DNA of 64,000 nucleotides from Cinclus cinclus. Lineage: Eukaryota; Chordata; Aves; Passeriformes; Cinclidae. The notes beneath the pieces were generated by a model. It did no database searches. It saw only the letters and a list, made by a program, of their open reading frames with translations, and had not been told where the DNA came from. Positions 1-11,280 of the stretch are shown here, piece after piece. Location: NCBI RefSeq assembly GCF_963662255.1, contig NC_085047.1, positions 105,022,181 through 105,086,180 on the forward strand, given 5' to 3'. Both the position numbers and the translations under genes were made by a program. Every line of letters starts with the position of its first letter. Position 1 is the first letter of the stretch.

Positions 1-2563
1 CAATTAAATGGGGATCTTGCTTCATTCCCTTAACCTTTTACATGTTTCATCTGTTTGTGATGTAAACATGTCAGAGCAGAGACATTTTTTTTTCATCTAT
101 GTTTATGATCTCTACAATTTTTGTTGGGACCTTGAAGGGCTCTATGGTGCACACCAGTAACAGCAGCTATGTAATTAAGCCTGGGTAATACCAGATAAGG
201 TGGAGCCATAGTTATTTATAAACAGAAACTAACAGAAAGAGTGACTCTACTGCTTCTGGATCCTTGCAACTTCTTTCTGAACCATGCCTGCATCTCACCC
301 AATCTGATGCAGAGAAGCAAAAGCTGTGTTGACAGAAATTGTAAGAAACACCATGAGGTGAACAGTCATCTTGTTTTCTAATTTATTTAGTGGTGTGTTG
401 CAGCTTGCAGGAGGATGAGCTGTGCAGCTTGGCCAGCAACAGATGTGGTGACAATGCATGTCTGGCACGCAGCACACACGGGAAACATCTCCACATCCCC
501 ATCCTCCTTTGGCTGAAGAGACACTAAGGTCAAGGCACAGTTACCTAGCAACTAATGAGAGCTGATTAATCCATTTGTGGGCGTCACAGGCTGGAGTGAT
601 GTATGGGAGCCTGTGCCTGCTTCTACTATTCGTGTAGTGGCAGGAAAAGCGAGTACCAATACCACCAGTTACATCAGTAATCAGCAATGCTGGCAATGAC
701 ACCATCAGAAGTGCAAATAATAACAGCCAAAACTGACTGTCCATTTTCAGTGCTAGCGTCAGATTTTGAATTTCTAACTTTCATTATTGCTTCTTTGAAC
801 ACTTAGTAGAGGTGGGATTTATGTGTGAAGGAAATCAGATTGTAGATACAGGGCAATTTTATTTTTCCAGAAAAGCAAACTGTTGGCTTTCCAGTGGGCT
901 CCTTGTGAAAGCATAGCTTTCCCCAGTCTTCAGTGTATCATTAGGCACAAATGCCTAAAAGAAAATGAAACTTTTCTGAAAGCAATTCTTTTGAGTTTTA
1001 AGGGCTCCTGAAGAGTTAAATAAAAATAGGACATTTTATAATGCATCTGCTTGCTGTCTGCACCACATGCTCCAGAAGGGCAGTGCCTCACCCTGTCAAT
1101 GTCTAATGAACTGTGCAGTTCCATATGATTTATCATTGCTTGTGTTCCACCAGGATTGATCAATAATATATTCTATATAATTTCTTTTTTTACTTCCAAA
1201 TGCACCCAGCAGGGTAGATAAGCTTTCATTAAATTGTTGGAAAAAACCAGAAATGCTTTCCATATTTTTACAGAGAAGACCTTAGCAGACTTGGTTTTTG
1301 CCTTAAAGGCTTAAAGTCAAAAGCAAAACTTTCACATACATTTTGCTTATTTTTAAATAAAAAAATCTCATGAAAAATATTAAGACTTTATATATGAGAA
1401 AGAAACGTAAAAGTGGATAGTTTTAACAGAGGAGATAAAACTTTAAGGAATGTATTTTTCACAATTCAGTTTAGACAAGAAAGCCAGGAAAGCAAACTCC
1501 CAGAGGGTCCAAGACCAGCAAAAAAGCAGCAAAGTTTGGCTGAGACTCAGATGAAGTAAAATGTTGTTTTTTAACATGCCCTTCATCTTCCCACTCCCTC
1601 AAATGCCTTGCATGAAACCTTCCATTTTCAGGCATTAGTTTTACATTCTTTCACCAGCTTAATGGTGTAATGGAGAGCAAAATTATCTCCCTTTAAATGA
1701 CCAAATTGTTTTGCAGACAGAAGTGAAGGAAGAAGGCCAATTCTCTTGCTGTAACCAGACCAATCTGAGGTATAAAACATTTTTTGCCTCTCCCCATTAT
1801 GATTGCTTACCCTTCTCAATCTTGTTTATTCTGAGAAAATTGTGCTGGAGAAATTTCCTTCTGATTAGTGATTAGACACAAAAGGAAATGTGGACTGCCT
1901 TACCCACTCATTCAGTTTCCTTTGTGCTAGGCTGTTACCAACACTTATGCTTTCCAACCAGACGTTCCTGAGAAGCTATTTCTTGTGTGCTATATTCAAG
2001 CTCCCTAAATAACACAGGGATCATAAGTTTGCCCCTTGACCAAGGGTGCTTTGAAGCTGGAAATGTGTGGTCTGATTTGCTTTTCTAAATCTCTGCAGCT
2101 GTGTGGGAAATGGCTGATGCTGGCTGAGGAACATTTGATGATGCCTGCTGCACAGACCTTGCCAAGGAGCAAGGACCTCAGCCCACAAAGTCAGAACATG
2201 CCAGTCAGAGTATGGGGACATACCAGGCTGTCTTCTGCAAGTGTATTTGAACCCTAATTTGTCTCTGGAACTTGGGAGGGGCAGCTGAATGGTCAAAAGT
2301 ATGAGGCTATATAGCATGTTCTTCAAGCGAGCGAAGACGTCTTTTACATATTGTTTAAACACACTTGCCCTCCTCTCCTACCTCTCCATAATTCCCCACC
2401 ACACAGAGAGCAAACATGGCAGAATGGCCTTTAAAGCCTTTACAGGAAGGAAGAAGCACCTCCACTGTAACTCCCACTAAATTTAATGTGTGTGTGGTTT
2501 ATTAATTTTTATTTTTAAGACTAGGAAACAAGGGGAAAGGAACTTCAGTTTTTGTTCCTCATT
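1..2563. other. Unique non-coding stretch, left edge
   Basis: No gene or repeat family is recognised here. The block is AT-rich, with a slightly more GC-rich island around 380-680. That island holds an X-box-like motif (540-552), an AAGGTCAAGG nuclear-receptor-like half site just upstream, and TGATTAAT-type homeodomain cores. The longest frames (77 codons minus at 930-1163, 113 codons minus at 2021-2362) resemble no family I know and have no supporting splice signals. I regard them as chance frames. Confidence 0.6.
540..552 (+). promoter_or_regulatory. RFX X-box-like motif
   Basis: GTTACC-T-AGCAAC fits the RFX consensus GTNRCC N(0-3) RGYAAC exactly, with a one-base spacer. RFX factors bind such sites in promoters and enhancers of ciliary and neural genes. 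By rough calculation about one such match is expected by chance in 64 kb, so the motif alone does not prove function. A nuclear-receptor-like half site (AAGGTCAAGG) lies immediately upstream, and homeodomain-like TAAT cores follow within 25 bp. Confidence 0.3.
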
Positions 2564-2629
2564 TGTTGAATGGCTTGTGTTGGAAGGGACCCTAAAGACC
2601 ATCTAGTTCCAATACATAAGGGGACATTC
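2564..2629 (-). mobile_element. CR1 LINE 3'-end scrap
   Basis: The segment reads GAATGGCTTGTGTTGGAAGG and continues through AAAGACCATCTAGTTCCAA. This is the reverse complement of the 3'-untranslated end of avian CR1 retrotransposons. Only about 65 bp survive. The usual CATAGAAT terminal signature has decayed to GTTGAAT, and similarity fades near 2629. It is inert, and is useful mainly as evidence that the genome is avian. Confidence 0.75.
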
Positions 2630-2780
2630 ATCCAAAAGGCAATTGTGTATATACAAAAATGTTGCTGGAGGCACATAAAAGCTATTAAAAATCCCAGCAC
2701 TTAGAGAAACCATGTTGGAGGGAGCAGGGAGTGGACACAAAAGAGACATGACAAGCCTGGACTGTGTTTTGCACTTAGAT

Positions 2781-2870
2781 TTTTTATTATTTATATTTAT
2801 ATTTATATTTATATTTATATTTATATTTACATTTACATTTACATTTATATTTATTTTTTTATTATTTTTT
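2781..2870. repeat. (TTTATA)n / (TTTACA)n microsatellite
   Basis: An AT-only start (TTTTTTATTATT) leads into about eight tandem TTTATA units. Three TTTACA units follow, then TTTATA and TTTATTTTTTTATT. The block of three identical variant units shows that a T-to-C change was copied by slippage. Frames read across it encode Phe-Ile/Phe-Thr or Asn-Ile/Asn-Val runs and are artefacts of the repeat. Confidence 0.95.
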
Positions 2871-5800
2871 AATCTGCCCTTGATCACTTCTTTCATAAGT
2901 CCAGGCCTGCCTCTCTCTGTGGTCCTCAGAGTTTAATAATTTCACTCAATTTGCCCAGTTGTCCACCAGGAACTGATGCTCCTCTCCAGTTTCAGAAGTG
3001 GGAGAGGGGTGGAGCAGTCCCACACTGTGAGCATTCAGAAACTGCTTGCAAAGAATTTGGCTTCCAATTTATGAAGATCCATGACCACCACGTTTAAAGG
3101 TAATTTAAGCATACCTGCAAAGGAAAAGAAAAGTATATCAAGAACGTCTTCTTTCTGTGCTCTGGGAGTTGGAGGCCAGCAAATGGAGAACTGTGGGCAG
3201 CAGCTGGCCCTTCGTGTTTCCAGCCTGGAAAGAGGCAAAAAGGTCAGGGCTGTGGAGGAGAAGGATGGGGAGGGATGCTGCTCCACAGTTAACATAGGGA
3301 ACACATTTCTGTTAGAAGCAAAACTAGAACTCCAGATTTTCATCCTAATTTAATTTTATAACAAATTCTGAAGTGTCAGCATCTGAAGCCCTGAGTTCTA
3401 GAAAAAGCAAAAGAATCAGAATTCAAAAGATTTTGTAGCTCATACTAACATTGTTTACTTGAATGAAATATCTCCTTAGGCCTCAGTTATCTGTACAAGT
3501 AACTGAACAAAGTTTATTCTACAACCTCTTTTCAGGACATACATCAGTTTCATAGGTGGCATGAGAGGGTTTAAAATTGAGCTGAAGAAGGATAGCAGTA
3601 CTTTAGTTGTCCAACACGTGACTTGCACTAAGAGCCCCCTCTTGCCAAACAAACTGGATTCTGTCTGTGCCTGTCTGGGGTATGTATTTGCTGTCTGAGG
3701 TTGCTTGGTGCTCCAGTTACACATTTAACAGCTTTCTTAAGTGTTCTTCAGCTATTTTTCCTCTGCTGTCAATATCTGCTAAGAATAATGCTCAGAACAG
3801 CTTACACAAGCACAGAGCAGGCCCATTTCCTACCTAGAAGAGTGCATAGGTAAATGTCACTTTATTCTTCAAATAGCTTGGAGTTGGTCCTTAGCCTTAC
3901 ATTGCTGGAAGCAATGTTTCAGGCTGGGCCGTTTCAGAGGAATCTCAAGTGTCTACACTGAATTGTTACAAGAGGCACACTTGGCAGAGGAAGGACTTGG
4001 GTCTTTCCTGGGAAATAAGAAATTCCCTATCTTAACAGGCAAGAGAAGTCTTCACCATGGACTAGAAGGGGATCACCAAAGCCTGTTTCACCTGTGGTGA
4101 AGACAGAGTTTAAAATATGAGGATACAGTGCATTGCTCCTTGTTTTGCCAACAGAAACTTACTCTGGAGAGCCATCAGCTTCTCCTGAGTCATGTCAGTC
4201 ACCACAGCATGCACCTCCAGCTCCCCTCTAACACTCTCACATGCTGGGTACCCACCACATCTTGGTGGGGACTAACGGAGTGTATATATTGCCTGGGGTG
4301 ATCCCACCCACCACATGACAGGTGTGGTCTCTCTGTTGTGTTATTCTCCTTTCTTGAAAGACACCTCTTTTGCTTTGTGTTTGTACTGTACATCTTCCTC
4401 AAAACCTGGGTCTGTAAAACAAAAACAACAGCTTTGTTTAACTGACAGGGCAGCTGGTAGGTTTTTAACCACAGTCTGCTTTTATTGAATGTCAGTCACT
4501 GATACGAGTTCATCCAAGTTTGTCCTTCTTCTCAGCGCTGCAATCTGTTTTTCTTTGCACAATATTGATAATTTTTTTAGAAAAGGGAGCCAAAATCAAT
4601 TAGAACTAAACAATTTTTGACACTTTTTGGCTTTCTGCAGTGGTATTGGTTAGTCACATGTTCATAAATACTCTAACATGCAGGTCAAAAAATGACATTA
4701 AAATTTAATACACTTGGGAAAAATAAATTTAAAAAGGTCTGCTGGAGAGGTTTTGCCATAGTTCTCTTCTTTCAGTCTGTCAGAGGATGCATAAACCTGT
4801 GACCTTTTTTGTGCAAAATTACAATATATCTCCTCTATCTAAAGCTGGATAATTACAAGGTTACATAGTCCCTTGGCAGGCTGAAGAAAAGGTTATTCTC
4901 ATTTTCTTCCAAAGGCTTTGGAGTAATACTGTGTGCTGGAAAGGTGTACAGTCATTTAATCCAGTGTGAATGGAGAGGAGGATGGTTTCTCTTGCCTCTG
5001 CTGCTTAGTTACTAACAGAATGACAACCCTGAATTTATGTTTTAGTTAGCACTGTCATTCTCCTTACACACACTGCATCCTGTATGCTGGTTTGTTTGCA
5101 GGGTTTAGCTGGAGCCAGTGCTCAGGGATTCCTACCAACATCTCCCAGGTGCACCCAGCAGTTTCTTCAGGATTTACACTGTGATATTTTCAATGGACTG
5201 TCTAAGACTGGTTGGGAAGATAAACTTCCGAATGAGAAACTCTACAGTGCAGTCATACTGGATGTCTGCCAGATGGCAGAAAAATGAATCAAAGTCTGAG
5301 TAATCAGTGGGATTGAGCCTGGGAATTTCCTTTGATTTGTATCTGGGAGGTGTACCCAGTTCTTTTGCCTTCAGCATCAAAGCTGAAACCTGATGATGAC
5401 TATGCAAGGGATAACTTTACCCAGCACAGTCATAGTCACTTCAAAGGGGGCCAGTCAGACTTGAGAAGACTCAAGCTGAGTCTGGTGCTTTGCTCCAGAC
5501 CTGATCCTGACTAAAACAATAAGGTAAAAACTGGGGAGTGAGTTGGCCATGTTTGTCTCCAAGGAGAAATCTGTTGCAGAATCGTGAGCAGACTACAGGC
5601 TGTATTGTGCTGCTGAGCAGCTGGCAAAGGCACAGGTATAGCAACTGTGGGCTTTGGGATGGGAAATGAATAGGAAGTGACGGATGTAGCAATAGCCATA
5701 GACAGAAAAATGTGTACACATATTAAACTTTGCTGCAAATTACAAAAGCAGAAAGTTAAGGTTTAAAGGCCTTTAAATTCATCATCACACCCACAGCCAG

Positions 5801-7487
5801 TTAATTGATCCTGCTCTTGCAACAGTGCCAGCCACCATATATGACGGATTCCTCATTATGATGTATGATGTTACCAAACTTTGCTGCCATGAAGAAGGTG
5901 ACTCTCTGTCCCAAGCCTGTCCCTCCTCTTTGTCTTGCCCCTGCATGAAGGCTGGTGAGCTCACAAAAGTAGTTTTGTGAGATAGAAAGACAAGAAATAC
6001 CCCAAAGAGTCTGCAGCTGTTATATCCAACTCACAGCACGCTAGAATATCATGGAGGACCTGTGACAGTCCTGTGAGGGCTGAATTCATTTCTGGGCAGA
6101 CCTGGCTGCCCTTTACTCTGAGCTTGTGACAAAACTATTGGTCTGTACGGATCAGCATGCCAAGCAGCATTCTGTGCATGCTGTGGTCCTAAGGTCTTGA
6201 AATACTGTTTAACACTTAATGCAATTAGCAAGAATAATAATTAGAAATACTTGGAAAGCATTCAGAAAATCAAACCAATAAAAAAGTGTTAGAAAGAAAA
6301 AAATAAATGAAAACATTATTTCCCTGGAAATTTTCATGGTATTTTCTTCTCATGACCCATCACCCGTCCTGTAGTGAAGCCAAGGGACTGGTGCCCTGCA
6401 GTAAGGGGGATGCCCACTGGATGTCATGATTGCTCCATAGAAGTGCAAACACAATGTAATTTATCTAGCAGTCAAAATGTTATTCCTGAGAGGAAGCAAT
6501 TTCAGGACGTACGTTTTGTGTAGTTATTCTCTTTCTCTGTTTCAGCCTCTCATCTATATACACACATAAATCCTCGGATTTCTTGAACTGTGCAGAGGCA
6601 GTGAGCCATAGCTAAACCCCTGTGTCTGATAGGTTTATATGCGAATCGTGTGGAAACAAAAACTGACTGAAAGTTATTCAAATAAATTACATAGGAAAAG
6701 ACTCTTGTCACTGATTTTAGAAAAAGTCAGTCACCCACGTAACTTTTAAAATCATGGCCTTATTGCCATGATTAATGAGAGAGAGGTAGAGTCTGTAATT
6801 GCAATCAAATAGATTCAATCACTTAATTCAGTGATTAATGAGATCAACAAATTGTATGTGGGTCATCTCAGCTTTAGACTCCTGCGCTGCCTGTAAGTTC
6901 TTTACAGAGGGAAGATAAATATGAAATGAAGCAAACAAAAAAAAAGTACTGTTCCCCTGCCAAAATCTCTTCTCCAACCCTCTGAATTCACAGTACATGG
7001 AAAAGATGACTACAAATGCTCACATTCTGCAAATGTCAGTAGTGGCTAGCTCTTGTTTTAATTTACTATTTAAATGTATTAAACACGAAAGGAATCTTGT
7101 TAAATGTCATAATCATAATGACAATCCAAATGAAATTAACTAGAAGAGTCAATTAGATTCAGAGGCCAAGCAGGAAGTAAAATGAGTCATGGGGAAAGGA
7201 GGATCCCCCAGACTCCTGCACAGCACGGATTACAGTCTTAAATGTCATGTGGAAATGAATACAGTGCTAATGTTCTCATCTTCAAGGGTAGGTTATTTGC
7301 TCAGTCTCCAGAAGACAAGCTTTTATTTATTTATTTTTTTTTGAAGGGTTAGACAAACCTGTGGACTAGGTAAACCCAGAAACTGTGCAGCAGTATGGTG
7401 CTACTTGAATTGCAAGCACACAAAGACTGTTTCGATGAACAAAGATTAATTTGTAGAAGTGAGGCTGACAGATATGCAGAAATCATG
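2871..7487. other. Unique non-coding stretch
   Basis: No gene or repeat family is recognised. A 67-codon frame at 5084-5287 sits behind a splice-acceptor-like TTTGTTTGCAG and is discussed as a finding. The interval 6640-7260 is rich in homeodomain-like TAAT cores and is a candidate conserved non-coding element. A short T-run lies near 7330. Frames at 5471-5738 (minus) overlap each other out of phase and look random. Confidence 0.55.
6640..7260. promoter_or_regulatory. Candidate AT-rich enhancer-like block
   Basis: The 12-mer TGATTAATGAGA occurs exactly twice, at 6769-6780 and 6832-6843, 63 bp apart. Between and beside the copies are TAATTGCAATCA (6796-6807), a CATGGC/GCCATG inverted repeat (6753-6770), and, further on, TAATTTACTATTTAAATG and CATAATCATAATGACAATCC. 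Such dense homeodomain/POU-like cores in non-repetitive DNA are typical of vertebrate developmental enhancers. Conservation cannot be judged from one sequence, so this is inference. Confidence 0.3.
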
Positions 7488-8085
7488 ATTCATAGAATCA
7501 TGAAATCTTTTCATTTGGAAAAGACTTCCACGGTCATCAAGTCCAACTTTTAACCCAGCACTGCCAAATATACCACTAAATCATGAAACCATGTCCCCAT
7601 GTGCCACCTCCACATGTTTTTGAGCTCTCCCAGGGATGGTGACTCCATCAGTTCCCTGGGCAGCCTGTTTCAACTCTTCACAACCATTTTGGTGAAGAAA
7701 TTTTTCCTAATTCCCTGTCTAAACCTCCTGTGGTTTAAGCTTAAGGCTGGTTCCCCTTGTCCTATTACTTGTTACCTGGGAGCACGGACTGTTCCCCATC
7801 TCACTGCAGCCTCCTTTCAGGGAGTTGTAGAGAGTGGTAAGGTCCCCCCTGAGCTTCCTTTTCTCCTGGCTAAACATCCCCAGCTCCATCAGCTGCTCTT
7901 CATAAGACTCCAGACCCTTCACCAGTTCCATTGCCCTCCCCTGGACATGCTCCTGTACCTCAATGTCTTCCTTGTAGGGTGGGGCTGAAAACTGGACAGA
8001 GGATTTGAGGTACAGAATCATAGGAGTACCTATGAGTATAGGGGGACAATGATGTCCCTGCTGGTCACACTGTTTCTGATAGAGT
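7488..8085 (-). mobile_element. CR1 LINE, 5'-truncated 3' end
   Basis: The minus strand carries the last ~600 bp of an avian CR1 non-LTR retrotransposon. The left edge, ATTCATAGAATCA (7488-7500), is the reverse complement of the CR1 3' terminus. Reading leftward from about 8085, the translation keeps the C-terminal end of ORF2, the endonuclease/reverse-transcriptase protein. Its landmarks in order are [56 protein letters not shown] and [10 protein letters not shown] stop at 7719-7721 and small indels show it is dead. The right end is the usual CR1 5' truncation. It ends about 30 bp before LTR A, which therefore inserted beside it and not inside it. Confidence 0.93.
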
Positions 8086-8105
8086 CCTCCTATTTTCAAT
8101 ATCAA
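7719..8105 (-). pseudogene. CR1 ORF2 C-terminal remnant
   Basis: This is a broken fragment of the retrotransposon ORF2 protein, inside the CR1 copy above. It covers the part downstream of the reverse-transcriptase palm, with the conserved HVQGRA..LVKGLE..YEE.L.ELG.FS.EKR.LRGDL..LYN.LKGG sequence. The frame opens at 8105 in unrelated flanking sequence, so its ATG is not the native start. It closes early at 7719; intact CR1 ORF2 continues for several dozen more residues, whose decayed codons can be followed further left. There is no host function. Confidence 0.85.
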
Positions 8106-8112
8106 AATGTGA

Positions 8113-8117
8113 TACCC
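8113..8117. repeat. Target-site duplication, left, LTR A
   Basis: TACCC directly precedes the TG of LTR A and is repeated exactly at 8821-8825 after its terminal CA. A five-base duplication of this kind is made by retroviral integrase. Confidence 0.9.
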
Positions 8118-8820
8118 TGTTTGGGGTTGGTTCTTTCCCCTTTTTGCTCTGTGGAATTTTCCCCATTGTCATGCTAAGATACCTGTTGACTGGGCCCTGG
8201 TGGCAAGGGGGAGAGAGGAGAGAAACCCCTCGATATCCAAACATCCAGAAGAGCAGACGGAAGGCTCTGGCTCGGCCCATTTCCCCCGTGGAGTTCAGAC
8301 GAGAAGGACGATCGCCGTGTCACCCCATCCCTGCCATCCCAGCACCGGGAAAACCATCCTCACTGCTGTGGGACCCTGCCCTGCTGCCTTCTCGCTGTAA
8401 CCTGCCACCATCCAGCACTCTGCTGAGCATTTGGGACCCACACCGTGAGCGGAGAGCTCTCTCTCCATCTCTCTCTCCCCCTGGGACAGCTCTGCCATCA
8501 CCCCCAGCCCTCCTGCGGCTCTGCGGGACCCGCCCGCCCCCAGCACCGGGAACTGCAGCTCAGGGAAAAGGTGCCTGCAGCCAAAAAACACTGGGACTGA
8601 GTTACTGTTCTGTTTGGGGGTAATTTCATAGCTGTTGTTGTTCTTGTTTGTCTTGTTAGATATACTAGTAAAGAACTGTTATTCCTATCCCCATATCTTT
8701 GCCTGAGATCTCCCTTAATTTCAAATTCATAATAATCTGTAGGAAGGAAGGATCACATTTTTCAGTTCAAAGGGAGGCTTCTACTTTCCTTAGCAAACAC
8801 CTGTCTTTCAAACCAGGACA
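8118..8820 (+). mobile_element. Solo ERV LTR, copy A (703 bp)
   Basis: The element begins TGTTTGGGGTTGG and ends AAACCAGGACA, and is flanked by the perfect five-base duplication TACCC. These are the hallmarks of a complete LTR left by recombination between the two ends of a provirus. No internal viral sequence remains. Landmarks are a central GC-rich, CpG-bearing tract (about 8250-8560) and an AGTAAA polyadenylation-signal variant at 8667-8672, followed by a T-rich stretch, giving plus orientation. A second family member lies at 30211-30907. A five-base duplication fits the ERVL group or some class II elements. I know this LTR type from passerine genomes but do not assign a database name. The 159-codon frame inside (8144-8623) is a chance frame in GC-rich DNA. 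Confidence 0.93.
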
Positions 8821-8825
8821 TACCC
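8821..8825. repeat. Target-site duplication, right, LTR A
   Basis: TACCC is identical to 8113-8117 and marks the right insertion edge of LTR A. Confidence 0.9.
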
Positions 8826-9889
8826 ACATATGACCAGAAGGCATAAATGAAGTGAAACGAAGTGCATTTGCGAACAGGATAGGTAAATTGTTATGTAGCA
8901 GAGAAAATTTAGTCCTCTTCCTCTCTGTCTCTGGCCTTATTTTTCTGAAACATTAATGGAGGCAGTTCCATGGTGATCTTCTGTGTATAGATTTACCATG
9001 CCTACCAACATTGCCATCTCCAGTAACAGCACTTGGAGAGTTCAACAACAGATATTTTCCTTACTGGTCCATCTCATGTAGTTGTATGTGTTGCAATTTT
9101 TATGGACTGTCCAGGTACATATAATTTGATCAAAGATATTTCTCAAGATCAGCTTTCTTGTTTGTTTCTACTGTCACATATATTCAGCAAAGAACAACTT
9201 CAGATAATGATTATGTTATGTCTTTTCTGTCACTCAGTCAACTAATATCTTGTGACTATTTGTAGTAGGAGGAGTCAGAGCAAAGGTACAAGATTAACTC
9301 ATAGTTTGCAGATAACTTCAGAACTACTTCAAGGGTGTCAAAATATAATTTAAGGATTATGTTAGTTAAAATAAGGAAAGGCCTTGCAGTTTCAAAGGTA
9401 TGCATCATACAAATGTTATTCCTATCTTGTCCCCCTCTCCCATTAACTTGCAATTCATGTTACCTCTTCTCTGATCTTTGTCCTATTTTTCTTCCATCTC
9501 AACATGAAAGATTATGAAAGACTAAATGAGAATAGAAGGTTCATCAAGTGAAAGTGACTCTTAAATGCTTACATTTTTGGTGGATGATTCATATTCTTTG
9601 TCACAGGAAGGAGAAAGAAGCAGCTCAGCTGGGATGGCCCAGGCATGAAGTAAGGACCTGCTGTCCTTCAAGATGCAGCTGATGGTCTGTAGTGTCTGTG
9701 CCTCTCATCAGCTCTGTCCCCTCATGGTCTGCCCCATTTGATTTGGGATGGAGTGGTTGGGAAAACTGTGGGTGAACAGTGGTTTTGTGCTACGCTATAG
9801 TGATGTTTTCTGCTTGCTTTCATTCTCTTCCTCCTATTCCTTACTGTCATTTTTGCCTTTCTGACTACTGGAAATTGAGCTGACATTTC
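8826..9889. other. Unique non-coding stretch
   Basis: This stretch lies between LTR A and the old CR1 relic. Nothing is recognised in it. The part near 9600-9780 is somewhat GC-richer. Frames here are 60-70 codons and overlap on both strands, with no sign of coding. Confidence 0.5.
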
Positions 9890-11280
9890 AGGAAATTATC
9901 CAGAGTTATTCTGAGACCTCTTTCATGAATTGTTAATGTAGAGCCCATCATTGCATATGTATAGTTAGGATCATTATTTTGCCATGTGCATTACTTTGCA
10001 TTTATTGACATTGAATCTTTTCTGCCATTTATTGCTCCACCATGAGAGATTTCTGCAAGTATTTGAGGTCAGTCTTATGTTTGATTTTTCTGAATGCTTT
10101 TTCAGCAGCTGAATATTTGCCACCTCACTAGAGATTCATTGCATTAATAGTGACGAATAGACTTCTACAGTTCATTTATGAATAAAGGCTAAACAGAGCT
10201 GGCTGTAGCTCTGAAACTTACTCCCTGTGAGAGAATATCCCTCCACTCTAAGAACTGACCAGCCACAATTTTTGACTGCTCAGCTTTTAAAGTAACAATT
10301 ATTAGTTAGTAGAGTCTCTCTCTCTTTTCTTCCATGACAGTTTAATATCTTTAAGAGTAATAAGTGTCCAAACTTTTCAAAAGCTTTTGGGAAATTCAGG
10401 TGTGTGATATAACCATGTCACTCCTCTCCACATGCTCACTGATTTCTTAATAGAGCATCTCTAGCTTTTCAAATGCCTCTTTCCCATAAAAAGCCATGCT
10501 GGCTCTGACTTCCCTCCAATATATCTATGTGCTATTTATGACAAAACTACCACTATTCAGTTCACTGTGCCATTCAGGCTCAGTGCACAGCAGCTGTCAC
10601 CATCAGCACAGCTCTCTTAGAAATCACAGTCCCATGCTGTGCCTTTTCTTTCTCCTCTACAGATAACCTTCTAAACCAGAGATTAAATATCAAGTTTCAT
10701 AGTTTAGCAGTGCTGTACCTCTGCTCCTTCACCCTGGAGACCATTTGATCCTCCCTATTTCTTATGACTCTTTCATAATTTCTTCATCACACTGTGGGTT
10801 GGGATTGTTCCCTGGTCTTGTCCTCATGAGGAAAGGCTTTGGTGTCAGTGAGTCCCATAGCTCTTACAGGAGGGACACCCTGGGAAAAAATTAATTAGGC
10901 TTTTTTCCTTCAAATTCATCTTCCCTGCATGCTCCTTTTAGATATAAGTAGGACTTTTCAGCCTGGCTTCTTCACTGCCAGATTTCCAGGTAAAATTGTT
11001 TGAAAAAGTTAGTATTTTTTATTTTTTTACTTCTTTAAAAAAAGTCTTTCTCTTTAGTAATTTAGACACCTATGAGCTTTTACAGACAACTTCTTAACAT
11101 TCAAAATGATTTTAAATTTTTCTCATTTAGGCCTTTTTGTTATTTTTAAGGTTGCTTTTACCTCTAATGTCAGAATTTTACTCTGCCATTGAACACTCTC
11201 ACATTTTACTGTAGTCAGATTGTAATCTTTTATCTTTTCTCATGGCAGTGCATTTTGAGTGTCTAATGGGCAACCTGCAA
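9890..11280 (-). mobile_element. Ancient CR1-like LINE relic, RT region, antisense
   Basis: The plus strand is a decayed reverse complement of the reverse-transcriptase region of an old amniote CR1-type LINE. Recognisable pieces in order are ATTACTTTGCATTTATTGAC (about 9990), ATTTGCCACCTCACTAGAG (about 10115), TTCATTTATGAATAAAGG (about 10170), CAAAAGCTTTTGGGAAATTC (about 10380) and AAAAGCCATGCTGGCTCTGA (about 10487). Read on the minus strand, the 10115-10190 part is the degraded FINDLE..FADD region around the RT active site. The same region is present in sense orientation at 59640-59700. Similarity fades beyond about 10800, so the right limit is soft. No frame is open. Confidence 0.65.

Noticed and set aside
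7599..7988. 129-codon plus-strand frame
   Set aside because: It is antisense to the CR1 ORF2 remnant, whose family residues are clear on the minus strand.
8144..8623. 159-codon frame in LTR A, with a similar one at 30293-30715 in LTR B
   Set aside because: The apparent conservation between the two copies is only the DNA similarity of one LTR family. The N-terminal parts differ by indels and no viral protein is encoded in an LTR of this kind.
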